From JAYRSJ01 sp041920215 (lineage in GTDB: Bacteria; Pseudomonadota; Gammaproteobacteria; Burkholderiales; Burkholderiaceae_C), in contig JAYRSJ010000023.1 of assembly GCA_041920215.1 (NCBI GenBank), positions 1 through 64,000 on the forward strand: a DNA stretch of 64,000 nt, given 5' to 3'. A program made the translations under genes and the position numbers. Below are positions 8,464 through 16,764 of this stretch, in pieces. Position 1 is the first letter of the stretch; every line of letters starts with the position of its first letter. The notes under the pieces were generated by a model. It saw nothing but the letters and a program-made list of their open reading frames with translations. It did no database searches and was not told the DNA's origin.

Positions 8464-8499
8464 GCCAGGGCCGGCGGCATGTCGCCGCCCGGCCCTGGC
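8464..8499 (+). other. Strong hairpin in the DUF3455 leader
   Basis: Arms GCCAGGGCCGG and CCGGCCCTGGC pair perfectly over 11 bp around an inner CGGC/GCCG stem with an ATGT loop. A run of seven T follows 13 nt later. It falls right after the predicted transcription start, so it could be a 5'-stabilising structure or an attenuator. The distance to the T-run is too long for a classical intrinsic terminator. Confidence 0.45.
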
Positions 8500-8542
8500 A
8501 AGCCCTTGCCGCTTTTTTTCTTACCGATCCAGGAGTGACTCC

Positions 8543-9130
8543 ATGACACCCATGCTCTTGAGCCTTCCGCTGAGCCCCCGGCTCCGGCCCCTGCTGGCCA
8601 CCCTGTCGGTGCTGGCGCTGGGCGCCTGCGCCGGCCCCTCCATGCCGACGGCCCGGCCAGCCTTCTCGCAACAATCGCTGCCCGCGGCGGTGCAGGTGCC
8701 CGCCGGCCACAAGGTGGTGCTGGAGACGGTGGGCGTGGGCCGGATCAGCTATGAGTGCCGGCCCGGGCAGGACATGGCGGCCGGCTTCGCATGGGCGTTC
8801 GTCGGCCCCGAGGCCGCGCTCAGCGATCGCCGCGGTCAAGCGGCCGGCCGCTATTGGGGCCCGCCCGCCACCTGGGAGGCGCTGGATGGCTCCCAGCTGA
8901 CCGGCACCCAGCTGGCGGTGGCGCCGGCCGGCCCCGGCGCGATTCCCCTGCAGCTGGTCAAGGCCAAGCCGGTGGCGGGCGCCGGCCAGTGGCAGGGCGT
9001 CAGCCATATCCAGCGCGTCGCCACCGAAGGCGGGGTGGCCCCGACAACGGCCTGTGACGCCGGCCGCCTGGGCCAGCGTGAGTGGGTGCACTACCGCGCC
9101 GACTACATCTTCTGGGCGCCCGCCCCCTGA
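8543..9130 (+). CDS. DUF3455 family lipoprotein
   Basis: A 195-residue protein with a lipoprotein signal (LSVLALGACAG; lipobox Leu-Gly-Ala-Cys), so it is anchored in the cell envelope. The body has the DUF3455 pattern: VPAGHKVVLETVGVGRISYECR near the start, AFVGPEAALSDRRG in the middle and WVHYRADYIFWAP at the end. Function is unknown. It is transcribed alone, opposite to the DUF3034 operon, from a promoter-like element matching that operon's. It is therefore a likely co-member of the ECF regulon. Confidence 0.78.
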   Translation: MTPMLLSLPLSPRLRPLLATLSVLALGACAGPSMPTARPAFSQQSLPAAVQVPAGHKVVLETVGVGRISYECRPGQDMAAGFAWAFVGPEAALSDRRGQAAGRYWGPPATWEALDGSQLTGTQLAVAPAGPGAIPLQLVKAKPVAGAGQWQGVSHIQRVATEGGVAPTTACDAGRLGQREWVHYRADYIFWAPAP

Positions 9131-9217
9131 GCCCAGGACGGGCCGATCGTCGCCCTGGCCTCGGCCGCTGCACAATCGCTGCTGACCGAAGGGGTCAGCA
9201 GCGCCGGGAGAGGCCGT

Positions 9218-9580
9218 ATGTCGGAGTCCTATATGCTTTTGATCGTCGAGCCGGTGGGCCAGCGCCAGCAGCGCGGGCCCGAGGCCGGCCAGCAGCTGTA
9301 CCAGCGCATGCTGGACTTCGGCGCCGAGCTGCAACAGCGCGGCCAGCTGGTCGCCAGCAACTCGCTGGCCTCGACCCGGCACGCCCAGCGCCTGCAGCGC
9401 CGTGAGGGCCGCACCGAGCTGGTCGACGGTCCCTTCGCCGAAACCAAGGAAATGGTCGGCGGCTTCTTCCTGCTGCAGGGCGTGGACCGGGCGGAGGCGC
9501 TGGCGATTGCCGCGCGCTGCCCGGCGGCCGAATGGGCCACGGTGGAGATACGCCAGGTGGGCCCCTGCCACGACGACTAG
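9218..9580 (+). CDS. YciI-like DGPF-domain protein (first)
   Basis: A 120-residue protein with the DGPFAETKE signature of the DGPF branch of YciI-like proteins. These small ferredoxin-fold proteins are typically genetic partners of ECF42 sigma factors; their biochemical role is not established. It is the first of four same-strand genes (two DGPF, VOC, sigma factor). The gap to the next DGPF gene (111 bp) holds a candidate ECF42 promoter, so this gene may be expressed separately from the next three. Confidence 0.85.
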   Translation: MSESYMLLIVEPVGQRQQRGPEAGQQLYQRMLDFGAELQQRGQLVASNSLASTRHAQRLQRREGRTELVDGPFAETKEMVGGFFLLQGVDRAEALAIAARCPAAEWATVEIRQVGPCHDD

Positions 9581-9606
9581 GGTCGGATCAGGACAAACCC
9601 TGGTTT

Positions 9607-9633
9607 TGTCGAGGGCGGCCAGTGCCAGCCGTC
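9607..9633 (+). promoter_or_regulatory. Candidate ECF42-type promoter
   Basis: TGTCGA and CGTC are separated by 17 nt, 59 bp upstream of the second DGPF gene. As I recall, ECF42 promoters are described with TGTCGA at -35 and a CGTC/CGAC-like -10. The ECF42-type sigma gene is three genes downstream, so autoregulation of this operon is plausible. Confidence 0.5.
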
Positions 9634-9691
9634 GTGGCTCTGAAGGCGCAAGCCGGCCTCAGGACCTTCCCCCACCGCTCAGGAGACCCCC

Positions 9692-10111
9692 ATGCGATTC
9701 ATGATCATCGTCCGCGCCACCGCCGACAGCGAAGCCGGCCTCATGCCCGCGCCCGACGACGGCCTGATGGCCGAGATGGCCAGTTTTCACGAGGAACTGG
9801 CGCGCGCCGGCGTGCTGCTGGACGCCAATGGCCTCAAGCCCAGCCGCGCCGGCTGGCGCATACGCCACGAGGGCGGCCGCCAGCAGATCGTCGACGGCCC
9901 CTTTGCCGAAACCAAGGAACTGATCGCCGGCTACACGCTGATCGCGGTGCGTTCGCGCGACGAGGCGCTGGCCTGGTCGCGCCGCTTCCCGGCCCCGTTC
10001 CGCGGCCAGGCCTGCGAGGTCGAGGTGCGCGAGCTCTACGAGCTGGAAGATTTCGAGGACCCGGCCGTCGAGCGCTTTCGCGCGCTGCCGCCGACCGCCA
10101 GCCAGGCCTGA
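9692..10111 (+). CDS. YciI-like DGPF-domain protein (second)
   Basis: A 139-residue paralogue of the preceding protein. It begins MRFMIIVRATADSE and carries the same DGPFAETKE signature near residue 70, followed by GYTLIAVRSRDEALAW. A ribosome-binding site (AGGAG) precedes the ATG. It is followed after 20 bp by the VOC gene and then the sigma factor, which is the usual ECF42 neighbourhood. A role in sensing or in a small-molecule reaction under stress is guessed for the family but unproven. Confidence 0.86.
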   Translation: MRFMIIVRATADSEAGLMPAPDDGLMAEMASFHEELARAGVLLDANGLKPSRAGWRIRHEGGRQQIVDGPFAETKELIAGYTLIAVRSRDEALAWSRRFPAPFRGQACEVEVRELYELEDFEDPAVERFRALPPTASQA

Positions 10112-10131
10112 GCAGCCAGGAGAGCGACATC

Positions 10132-10545
10132 ATGCACAAGCAGATCTATGTCAACCTGCCCATCCAGGACATGGCCCGCTCGCGAGCCTTCTTCGAGGCC
10201 CTGGGCTATCGCTTCAACCCCGAGTTCAGCAACGAGCAGGGCGCCTGCCTGGAGCTGGGCCCCAATCTCTACGCGATGCTGCTGGTGGAGGACTTCTTCA
10301 AGGGCTTCACCGCCAAGCCGGTGGTCGACGGCCGCGCCGCCACCGAGGTGCTGGTCTGCCTGAGCTGCGAGAGCCGGGCCGAGGTGGACGCGCTGGTGGC
10401 CAAGGCGCTGGCGGCCGGTGGCAGCGTGCCGCGCACACCGCAGGACCATGGCTTTATGTACGCCCATGGCTTCGAGGATCTGGACGGCCATATCTGGGAG
10501 CTGGTGCACATGATCCAGACACCCGCGGGCGGCGCGGCCGCCTAG
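10132..10545 (+). CDS. VOC family (glyoxalase/bleomycin resistance-like) protein
   Basis: A 137-residue protein with the VOC fold pattern: MHKQIYVNLPIQDMARSRAFFEALGY at the start and YAHGFEDLDGHIWELVHM at the end, where H, D and E fit the metal-site positions of the superfamily. AGGAG lies upstream of the ATG. It stands between the DGPF gene and the ECF42-type sigma gene (12 bp gap to the latter), so it belongs to the same transcription unit. The substrate is unknown. Confidence 0.85.
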   Translation: MHKQIYVNLPIQDMARSRAFFEALGYRFNPEFSNEQGACLELGPNLYAMLLVEDFFKGFTAKPVVDGRAATEVLVCLSCESRAEVDALVAKALAAGGSVPRTPQDHGFMYAHGFEDLDGHIWELVHMIQTPAGGAAA

Positions 10546-10557
10546 GCGCTTCGCTGC

Positions 10558-11847
10558 ATGCCCATACCGGCCGAAATCGAGCGCGCCATCACCGCCACCT
10601 GGCGGCTGGAGGCGGCCAAGATCGTCGCCCATATCGCCCGCATCACCCGCGATGTGGGCGTGGCCGAGGAGCTGGCCCAGGACTGCCTGCTGGCCGCGCT
10701 GCAGCGCTGGCCGCAGGAGGGCCTGCCCGACAAGCCGGCCGCCTGGCTGATGACGGCAGCCAAGCACCGCGCGCTGGACCATCTGCGTGCCGAGCAGCTG
10801 CATGCGCGCAAGCAGCAGGAGCTGGCCCAGGATCTGCGTACGCTGCAGGCCGATGTGGTGCCCGATCTGGTCGACGCGCTGGACGCGGCCCGCCGTGACG
10901 AGATCGGCGACGATCTGCTGCGTCTGATCTTCTGCGCCTGCCATCCGCTGCTGCCGCGCGAGGCCCAGGTGGCGCTGACGCTGCGCCTGCTGGGCGGGCT
11001 CAGCACCGCCGAGATCGCCCGCGCCTTTCTCAGTAACGAGGCCACGATCGCGCAGCGCATCGTGCGCGCCAAGCGCAGCCTCGCCGCCGCCCGCGTGCCC
11101 TTCGAGCTGCCCGAGGGCGCGGCGCGTGGCGAGCGCCTGGCGGCGGTGCTGGCGGTGGTCTACCTGATCTTCAACGAGGGCCATGCGGCCACCGCCGGCA
11201 GCGACTGGCTGCGCCCGGCCCTGTGCGAGGAAGCGCTGCGCCTGGCCCGTCTGCTCAGCGAGCTGCTGCCCGAGCAGGCCGAGGTGCTGGGCCTGCAGGC
11301 CTTGCTGGAGCTGCAGGCGGCGCGCCTGCCGGCACGGCTGGACTCTGAGGGCCGGCCGGTGCTGCTGCTGGCCCAGGACCGCGGCCGCTGGGATGCGCTG
11401 CTGCTGCGCCGCGGCCTGGCCGCGCTGGCGCGCGCCGACGCGCTGGGGCCACGCGGGCCCTATGTGCTGCAGGCCGCGATCGCCGCCTGCCATGCGCGCG
11501 CGCGCCGCGCCGAGGACACCGACTGGGTGCAGATCGTGGCCCTGTACGACGCGCTGTACCAGGCCCAACCCTCGCCGGTGATCGCCCTCAACCGCGCGGT
11601 CGCGCTGGGCCAGGCCAGCGGCCCCGGCTACGGGCCCGCGGCGGCGCTGCAGGCGGTCGAGGCGCTGGTGGCGGGTGAACCGCTGCTGCAGGGCTATCCC
11701 TGGCTGGCGGCGGCCCGCGCCGAGCTGCTGCAGCGCCTGGGCCGGCGCGCGGAGGCGCGCGCCGAGTTCGAGCGCGCCGCCGGCCTCAGCCGCAATGAGC
11801 GCGATCGCGAGCTGCTGCTGGCACGCGCCCGGCAAGACCCGGCTTGA
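10558..11847 (+). CDS. ECF42-type sigma factor with long C-terminal extension
   Basis: A 429-residue sigma factor, more than twice the usual ECF length. Region 2 (VGVAEELAQDCLLAALQRWP, then PAAWLMTAAKHRALDHLR) and region 4 (LLGGLSTAEIARAFLSNEATIAQRIVRAK) occupy the first 190 residues. The remaining 240 form a helical, tetratricopeptide-like extension containing the conserved VYLIFNEGH and VIALNRAVALG stretches. This architecture, plus upstream DGPF genes and no anti-sigma gene, defines the ECF42 group. The extension is thought to be needed for activity in that group. It ends overlapping the reading frame of the DUF2868 gene region. Confidence 0.9.
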   Translation: MPIPAEIERAITATWRLEAAKIVAHIARITRDVGVAEELAQDCLLAALQRWPQEGLPDKPAAWLMTAAKHRALDHLRAEQLHARKQQELAQDLRTLQADVVPDLVDALDAARRDEIGDDLLRLIFCACHPLLPREAQVALTLRLLGGLSTAEIARAFLSNEATIAQRIVRAKRSLAAARVPFELPEGAARGERLAAVLAVVYLIFNEGHAATAGSDWLRPALCEEALRLARLLSELLPEQAEVLGLQALLELQAARLPARLDSEGRPVLLLAQDRGRWDALLLRRGLAALARADALGPRGPYVLQAAIAACHARARRAEDTDWVQIVALYDALYQAQPSPVIALNRAVALGQASGPGYGPAAALQAVEALVAGEPLLQGYPWLAAARAELLQRLGRRAEARAEFERAAGLSRNERDRELLLARARQDPA

Positions 11848-11888
11848 TGGCAGGGCCGGCGTCCGCCCTACACTGGCCCCGGCATGGC

Positions 11889-13352
11889 ATGGGGGGTCAA
11901 GTCTTGACAAGCAGGGGTAGCGTAGCGGCAGACGGCGGCGCAGCGCAGGGCCAGGCCCTCAGCCTGGCGGCCCTGCCGCTGCGCCGGCGTCTGCGCGGCC
12001 TGCTGCTGCAGCAGGCCCTGCAGCAGCGCGAGCGGCAGCAGGGGACTGCCCCCGAGGAGGCCGCGCTGCTGCCACAGGCCCTGGCGGCCAGCCCGCGCCC
12101 AGGCGAGCAGATGCTGGCCCGCGCCGAGGCGCTGGGCCAGCGGCTGGGCCTGGTGTCGGCCCTGGGCCGCTGGCGCGCCCGCCTGCCCTGGCTGGCCCTG
12201 GGCTGCGGCCTGCTGGTGGGTCTGCTGTGCCTGGGCCTGCTGCAGGTCGTGGTCGGCGGTGAGCGCCGGCTCAATGGCGTGGCCGCGCTGCTGGCCCTGC
12301 TGGGCCCGCATCTGATCAGCCTGCTGCTGTGGCTGGGCAGTCTGGTTTGGGGTGGTGGCGGTGGCGGCATGGCCGCCGCGGCGGCCGGCCTGCTGGCCCG
12401 CCTGCCGGGGCCGGCGGCGGCGCGCGCCAATGAGCGCCTGCTGCTGCAGGCCGGCCTGGCCCTGCTGCAGCGCCAGCCGCGGCTGGCGCCCTGGGCTTTG
12501 GGGGCGCTCAACCATGCGGTCTGGGCCGCGGCCCTGGGGCTGGCCAGTGCCGGCCTGTGGTTCAGCTTTGCCTTTCGCGCCTACGAGCTGCGCTGGGAAA
12601 GCACCCTGCTTGATGCCGAATTCTTCGCTGCGCTGGTGGGCGTCCTGGGCTGGCTGCCGGCCCGGCTGGGCTTTGCCCTGCCCGATCTGCAGGCGGCGGC
12701 CGACCACCGGGGCTGGGCGCTGTGGCTGCTGGGCTGCACCCTGGTCTGGGGCCTGGGGCTGCGCCTGCTGCTGCTGGCCGTCAGCCTGGCGCGGTCGCTG
12801 CAGCTGGCGGCACGCCTGGCGCTGGACGGCAGCGATCCGGCGCTGCGCGCCGGCCTGGCCCGGCTGGCGGCGCTGGCAGCAAGCAGCCGGGTCATCGATG
12901 CCGAACGGCGGCCCGCGCCGGTGCCGCCGCCGCCGCTTGATCTGCCACCGTTCCACGGCCTGGCCCTGCTGGGCCATGAGCTGCCGCCGGCGCTGGACTG
13001 GCCGCCGCCCGGCTTCGCGGGGCTGGGCGGTCTGGCCCGGCACCGCGTCAGCGGCACGGCAGCCGAGCGCCAGGCCCTGCTGGCCAGCCTGCAGGACGCG
13101 CCGCCGGCGCGTTTGCTGATCGTCTGCCATGGCCCCGCCAGCCCCGACCGGGGCAGCGAGCGCCTGCTGCGCGCCGCGCTGCAACGCTGCGGCCATGGCG
13201 CCATGTTGCTGGTCGGCGGCGGCACGCCGGCGGCGCTGGCGCGCTGGCAGGACTGGGCGCGGCAGGTGGCCCTGCCGCTGCAGGCGGTGTTCGTCGCCGA
13301 GGCGCCGGCCTTGGCCTGGCTGCAGCGGCCCGAGGGCGGCGACCATGGCTGA
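11889..13352 (+). CDS. DUF2868 membrane protein
   Basis: About 487 residues with at least four hydrophobic segments (for example WLALGCGLLVGLLCLGLL and AVWAAALGLASAGLWFSF), matching the DUF2868 integral membrane family. The start is uncertain: the frame is open back to 11844, and a TTG at 11904 has a better spaced G-rich stretch. It overlaps the next gene by 8 bp, so translation is coupled. The family is regularly paired with DUF3482 GTPases in Burkholderiales and Pseudomonadales; the pair's function is unknown. A membrane partner for the GTPase is inferred. Confidence 0.78.
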   Translation: MGGQVLTSRGSVAADGGAAQGQALSLAALPLRRRLRGLLLQQALQQRERQQGTAPEEAALLPQALAASPRPGEQMLARAEALGQRLGLVSALGRWRARLPWLALGCGLLVGLLCLGLLQVVVGGERRLNGVAALLALLGPHLISLLLWLGSLVWGGGGGGMAAAAAGLLARLPGPAAARANERLLLQAGLALLQRQPRLAPWALGALNHAVWAAALGLASAGLWFSFAFRAYELRWESTLLDAEFFAALVGVLGWLPARLGFALPDLQAAADHRGWALWLLGCTLVWGLGLRLLLLAVSLARSLQLAARLALDGSDPALRAGLARLAALAASSRVIDAERRPAPVPPPPLDLPPFHGLALLGHELPPALDWPPPGFAGLGGLARHRVSGTAAERQALLASLQDAPPARLLIVCHGPASPDRGSERLLRAALQRCGHGAMLLVGGGTPAALARWQDWARQVALPLQAVFVAEAPALAWLQRPEGGDHG

Positions 13353-14748
13353 GCCGCAGCCGCTGAGCCTGGCGGTGGTGGGCCACACCAATGCCGGCAA
13401 GACCTCGCTGCTGCGCACGCTGAGCCGGCGCCGCGATTTCGGCCAGGTGGCCGACCGGCCGGGCACCACCCGTCATGTCGAGGCCCTGGCCATGCCGGGG
13501 CTGCAGCTGCTGGACACGCCGGGCCTGGAGGATGCGGTGGGCTTGCAGCAGCTGATGCTGGAGCAGCCGGCCATCGCCGGTCGGCCGCGCGGCGAGCGGG
13601 TGGCGGCCCTGCTGGCCAGCCCGGCAGCGGCTGGCGACTACGAACAGGAGGCCAAGGTCCTGCGTGCGCTGCAGGCGGCCGATGCCGGCCTGCTGGTGAT
13701 CGATGCGCGCGCCAGCCCGGCCCTGCCCAAGTACGCGGCCGAGCTGGAGCTGCTGGGTCTGTGCGGCCGTCCTTTGATGCCGGTGCTGAACTTTGTGCGC
13801 TCGCCCGACAGCCAGGAGGCGGCCTGGCAGGCCCTGCTGGCCAGCCACGGCCTGCACGCGCTGCTGCGCTTCGACGCGGTCGCCCCCTTCATCGGCGCCG
13901 AAACCCAGCTGCTGCGCGATCTGGGTACCCTGCTGCCGCAGCGGCGCGCGCTGCTGAAGCGCCTGGCCGGCGCGCGCGAGCACGAGCGCCGGCTGCGGCG
14001 CAGCGCCAGCCTGCGTCTGAGCGCCCCCGGCCTGCGGGCGCGGGCCGCGCGGCGCAGCGCGGCGGTCTCGGCCCAGGCGCTGGACGCGGCCGGCGCCCGC
14101 AGCGCCTTTGTGCGTGCCTTCCAGCTGCAGCTCAATGCCAGGCTGCAGCGCGAGCGGCTGCGCCTGCTGGACCTGCACGGCTTCGGCCCCGACACCGCCG
14201 AGGCGGCGGCCCTGCCCCAGCTGGCCGGTCGCTGGGAGGCCGATCTTTTCAATCCCGAGCTGCTGAAGAAGGCCGGCCGCCAGTTCGGCCGCGGCGCCGC
14301 GGTGGGCGGAGCGCTGGGCCTGGCCGCCGACGTGGCGCTGGCCGGGCTGTCGCTGGGCACCGGCACCACGCTGGGTGCGGTCCTGGGCGGCATGGCCAGC
14401 CAGGGTCTGGGGCCGCTGGGCCGATGCCTGGCGCTCAAGCTGCGCGGCCAGCTGCAGCTGAGCCTGGAGGACGCGGCGCTGCTGCAGATTGCCGCGCAAG
14501 ACCTGAGCCTGATGCTGGCGCTGGAGCAGCGCGGCCATGCGGCGCTGGAGGTGCTGCGGCTGAGCGCCGCGCCGGAGGCGTTCGAGGCGGGGGCGGCGCG
14601 GGCCCTGCTGGCGGCGCTTCAGCCGGCCCGCGCCCAGCCCGAATGGGCGCAGGACGGGGGCGTGCCGGCCGCGGCGGTCGATGCGGTGCTGGAGCGCCTG
14701 CGGGCCTTGCTCGAGCCCGCTGCGGCGGGCGCGGGCCCGCGCGCCTAG
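13345..14748 (+). CDS. DUF3482 family GTPase
   Basis: A 467-residue protein. The N-terminal GTPase domain shows a P-loop GHTNAGKTS (residues 11-19), a switch/G3 motif DTPGLED and Era/EngA-like spacing. The G4 motif is poorly conserved (VLNFVRS where NKxD is expected). The C-terminal half contains Gly/Ala-rich hydrophobic helices (VGGALGLAADVALAG... and GTGTTLGAVLGGMAS) that could insert in or cross the membrane. It is translationally coupled to DUF2868. Its stop codon overlaps that of the convergent DUF2242 gene. Confidence 0.85.
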   Translation: MAEPQPLSLAVVGHTNAGKTSLLRTLSRRRDFGQVADRPGTTRHVEALAMPGLQLLDTPGLEDAVGLQQLMLEQPAIAGRPRGERVAALLASPAAAGDYEQEAKVLRALQAADAGLLVIDARASPALPKYAAELELLGLCGRPLMPVLNFVRSPDSQEAAWQALLASHGLHALLRFDAVAPFIGAETQLLRDLGTLLPQRRALLKRLAGAREHERRLRRSASLRLSAPGLRARAARRSAAVSAQALDAAGARSAFVRAFQLQLNARLQRERLRLLDLHGFGPDTAEAAALPQLAGRWEADLFNPELLKKAGRQFGRGAAVGGALGLAADVALAGLSLGTGTTLGAVLGGMASQGLGPLGRCLALKLRGQLQLSLEDAALLQIAAQDLSLMLALEQRGHAALEVLRLSAAPEAFEAGAARALLAALQPARAQPEWAQDGGVPAAAVDAVLERLRALLEPAAAGAGPRA

Positions 14749-15332
14749 CCGCGCTCGTCGGCGGCGTGGTCGCGCAGCAGCTTCTGCATCAGCGCGAAAA
14801 AGCGGTCGTAGAAGTCGCCGGCCGGTATGGTCTCGGAGGCCACCTTGACCAGGGACTCGTGGGTGGATGAGAGCGGCATCGAGATCGAGCCGATCGCGCT
14901 CAGGCCCACGCTGGTGGAGGTGCTGCTCTTCTTGACGGTGTAGCGGTCCTGCTGGGCCGAGACATAGGCGGTGGCCAGGCCGCCGCTGCGGCCGTCGGGC
15001 ACGCAGACCACGGTGAAGGCCAGCTCCACATGCACCTCGCCCTCGGGCTGGAACCGCTTGCTTGCCTTGACCAGCCCGGCCTCGGCCTGGGCGATCACAT
15101 AGCCCTGGCTCAGCAGCGCCCGGCGGGCCGCCTCGCAGGTGCGCTCGACATCGGCATCGAAGAGGCGCGAGAAGGTTTCGTCGGCCTGGAAGCGCTCGTT
15201 GAGGTAGACGGGTCTGGGCTTGCTGCCGCTGCTCTTGAGCGGCAGGCCGCAGCCGCTGATCAGGAGCGCCGCGGCGGCGGCGGACAGCGTGCGCGCCAGC
15301 GCGGCGGCATTGCGTGGGCCTTGTGGATGCAT
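14745..15332 (-). CDS. DUF2242 family lipoprotein
   Basis: A 195-residue protein with a lipoprotein signal peptide (AAAALLISGCG; lipobox Ile-Ser-Gly-Cys) and the DUF2242 body: a FSRLFDADVERTCEAARRALLSQGYVI segment resembling small BamC-like repeats, then VKASKRFQPEGEVHVELAFTVVC. An ATG 24 codons upstream exists, but the chosen one directly precedes the signal peptide. It is convergent with the DUF3482 gene, sharing two bases between stop codons. An outer-membrane lipoprotein of unknown role. Confidence 0.78.
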   Translation of the reverse strand: MHPQGPRNAAALARTLSAAAAALLISGCGLPLKSSGSKPRPVYLNERFQADETFSRLFDADVERTCEAARRALLSQGYVIAQAEAGLVKASKRFQPEGEVHVELAFTVVCVPDGRSGGLATAYVSAQQDRYTVKKSSTSTSVGLSAIGSISMPLSSTHESLVKVASETIPAGDFYDRFFALMQKLLRDHAADERG

Positions 15333-15711
15333 CGTGATCAGGGGCGGGCGATTGCGTACAGGCCCCGGGGCGGGGCTGAGGCTTGCATTATCGACCGAGC
15401 CCATGGGCGGTCCGCTGGCCGCTGCTGCGCCGCCGCCGCCGCTGGCGTATTTTTTCCTGCCCCCGCCCGGGTCCCGATGGTTTTGCCCGCTGTTTCCGGG
15501 GCCGGCTGCGGCGCCGGCCGCAGGTATGCTGCCGGCAGCCGGCGACGAGCGCAGCCATGGTGGGAATGCCTATTTCAGGGAAGTCGGAACTAGCGCCATT
15601 TCGGCAAGGCGAAATGCGGCAGGTAAGGATGCCTTACTTCGCCCCATCCTTGTCATCGCTGCGCGGTGCTGGCGCCATGAATACGCGTCTTCTACAAACG
15701 GGGTTGAAAGA
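15333..15711. other. Intergenic region between DUF2242 and the YeeE/YedE genes
   Basis: A 379-bp gap between divergent genes with no convincing coding sequence. It holds a GATAAT -10-like box at 15387-15392 (minus strand, toward DUF2242) without a good -35, and two inverted repeats close to the YeeE/YedE start, described separately. The right part is visibly less GC-rich than its surroundings, as expected for a promoter. Confidence 0.5.
15597..15637 (+). promoter_or_regulatory. Two inverted repeats upstream of the YeeE/YedE genes
   Basis: CATTTCG-N6-CGAAATG (15597-15616) is followed by GTAAGG-N3-CCTTAC (15623-15637), both perfect, ending 74 bp before the first transporter ATG. They are candidate operators for a repressor of the transport genes; no regulator gene is adjacent. 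Either could instead be a leader hairpin. Confidence 0.4.
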
Positions 15712-16197
15712 ATGGACGGATTGACGGTGGCGGCCTTGTTTCCGCTGGGTTGGAGTCATTACCTGGCGGGCGGCCTGCTGATAGGCGGCGGCGTGGCGCT
15801 GGCCTATCTGCTCAGCGGTCGGGTGGCGGGCATGAGCACGGTGTTCTCGTCCAGCTGGTCCTGGCTGCTGCCGCGCCTGGCCTTCTTCCAGCAGCCACGG
15901 CTGCTGCAGAGCCGGCTCTGGCGCCTGACTTTCGCGCTGGGCCTGGTGCTGGGGGCCTGGCTCTGGTGGCGCTGGCTGGGGCCCGAGCAGCCGCTCAGCA
16001 CCGGTCTGCCGCTGTGGCAGCTGGGCCTGGGCGGTCTGCTGGTGGGCTATGGGGCGCGCCTGTCCAATGGCTGCACCTCGGGCCACGGCATCTGCGGCCT
16101 GGCCTCGCTGCAGCTGCCCTCGCTGGCCGCGGTGCTGACCTTTATGTTCAGCGGCTTCGTGACCGCCCATCTGGTGCTCGGTCTGGGAGGACGCTGA
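15712..16197 (+). CDS. YeeE/YedE family transport protein, first half
   Basis: A 161-residue membrane protein with about four hydrophobic segments and the family signature NGCTSGHGICGLASL near residue 120. The conserved Cys and Gly-rich turn of such motifs line the thiosulfate path in characterised YeeE proteins. Full-length YeeE is about 350 residues; here the two halves are separate adjacent genes (next gene 1 bp away), a common split arrangement. It probably moves a sulfur compound such as thiosulfate across the inner membrane (family inference). Confidence 0.85.
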   Translation: MDGLTVAALFPLGWSHYLAGGLLIGGGVALAYLLSGRVAGMSTVFSSSWSWLLPRLAFFQQPRLLQSRLWRLTFALGLVLGAWLWWRWLGPEQPLSTGLPLWQLGLGGLLVGYGARLSNGCTSGHGICGLASLQLPSLAAVLTFMFSGFVTAHLVLGLGGR

Positions 16198-16198
16198 G

Positions 16199-16663
16199 AT
16201 GTGCGCGAACCATCGAGAGGCCGCCGGCGGCCTGGGCGCGCCGGGTCTGCTGGCGATGCTGGTCTGCGGCGCGCTGTTCGGCTTCGGCCTGGCCCTGTCC
16301 ACCATGGTCTCGCCGGCGGTAGTGCTGAGCTTTCTGCGCTTCCAGGACTGGGGGCTGATGCTGGTGATGGGTGGCGCCATCGCGGTGGCGCTGCCGGTCT
16401 ACCAGCTGGCGCCGCGCCTGCTAGGCCGGCCGCTGCTGGGCGGCGCCTTCGAGCGGCGCGAGTCACGGCTGGATCGCGACACCCTGCTGGGTGCGGCGAT
16501 CTTCGGCATAGGCTGGGGGCTGTGTGGTGTCTGTCCGGGGCCGGCCATCGCAGGCCTGGGCACCGGCAACCGGGAGCTGCTGGTGGCGCTGGCGGGCATC
16601 GCGCTGGGTGCGCTGCTGCAGGGCTGGCAGGCGCAGCGCAAGATGGCGAGGCTCGCACCGTAG
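16199..16663 (+). CDS. YeeE/YedE family transport protein, second half (DUF6691-like)
   Basis: A 154-residue membrane protein that starts one base after the previous stop codon. It has hydrophobic segments at residues 15-35, 50-70, 105-125 and 130-150 and the signature GLCGVCPGPAIAGLG, the second Cys motif of the YeeE/YedE family. Together with the previous gene it makes up one two-part transporter. Nearby sulfurtransferase or sulfide oxidase genes, frequent partners in other genomes, are absent here. Confidence 0.85.
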   Translation: MCANHREAAGGLGAPGLLAMLVCGALFGFGLALSTMVSPAVVLSFLRFQDWGLMLVMGGAIAVALPVYQLAPRLLGRPLLGGAFERRESRLDRDTLLGAAIFGIGWGLCGVCPGPAIAGLGTGNRELLVALAGIALGALLQGWQAQRKMARLAP

Positions 16664-16764
16664 TGCGGCAAAGCGCGAATTCTTGTTTGCCAAGCCCGAG
16701 CCGAGCTGCAAGACTGTGCGACAGCATGCTCGCCCCTGCCCTGTCCTCCTGTTCGCAGTCCTCA

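Noticed and set aside
10036..11910. A 624-codon minus-strand frame opposite the VOC and sigma-factor genes
   Set aside because: Shadow of the sigma factor; no domain and no start signal.
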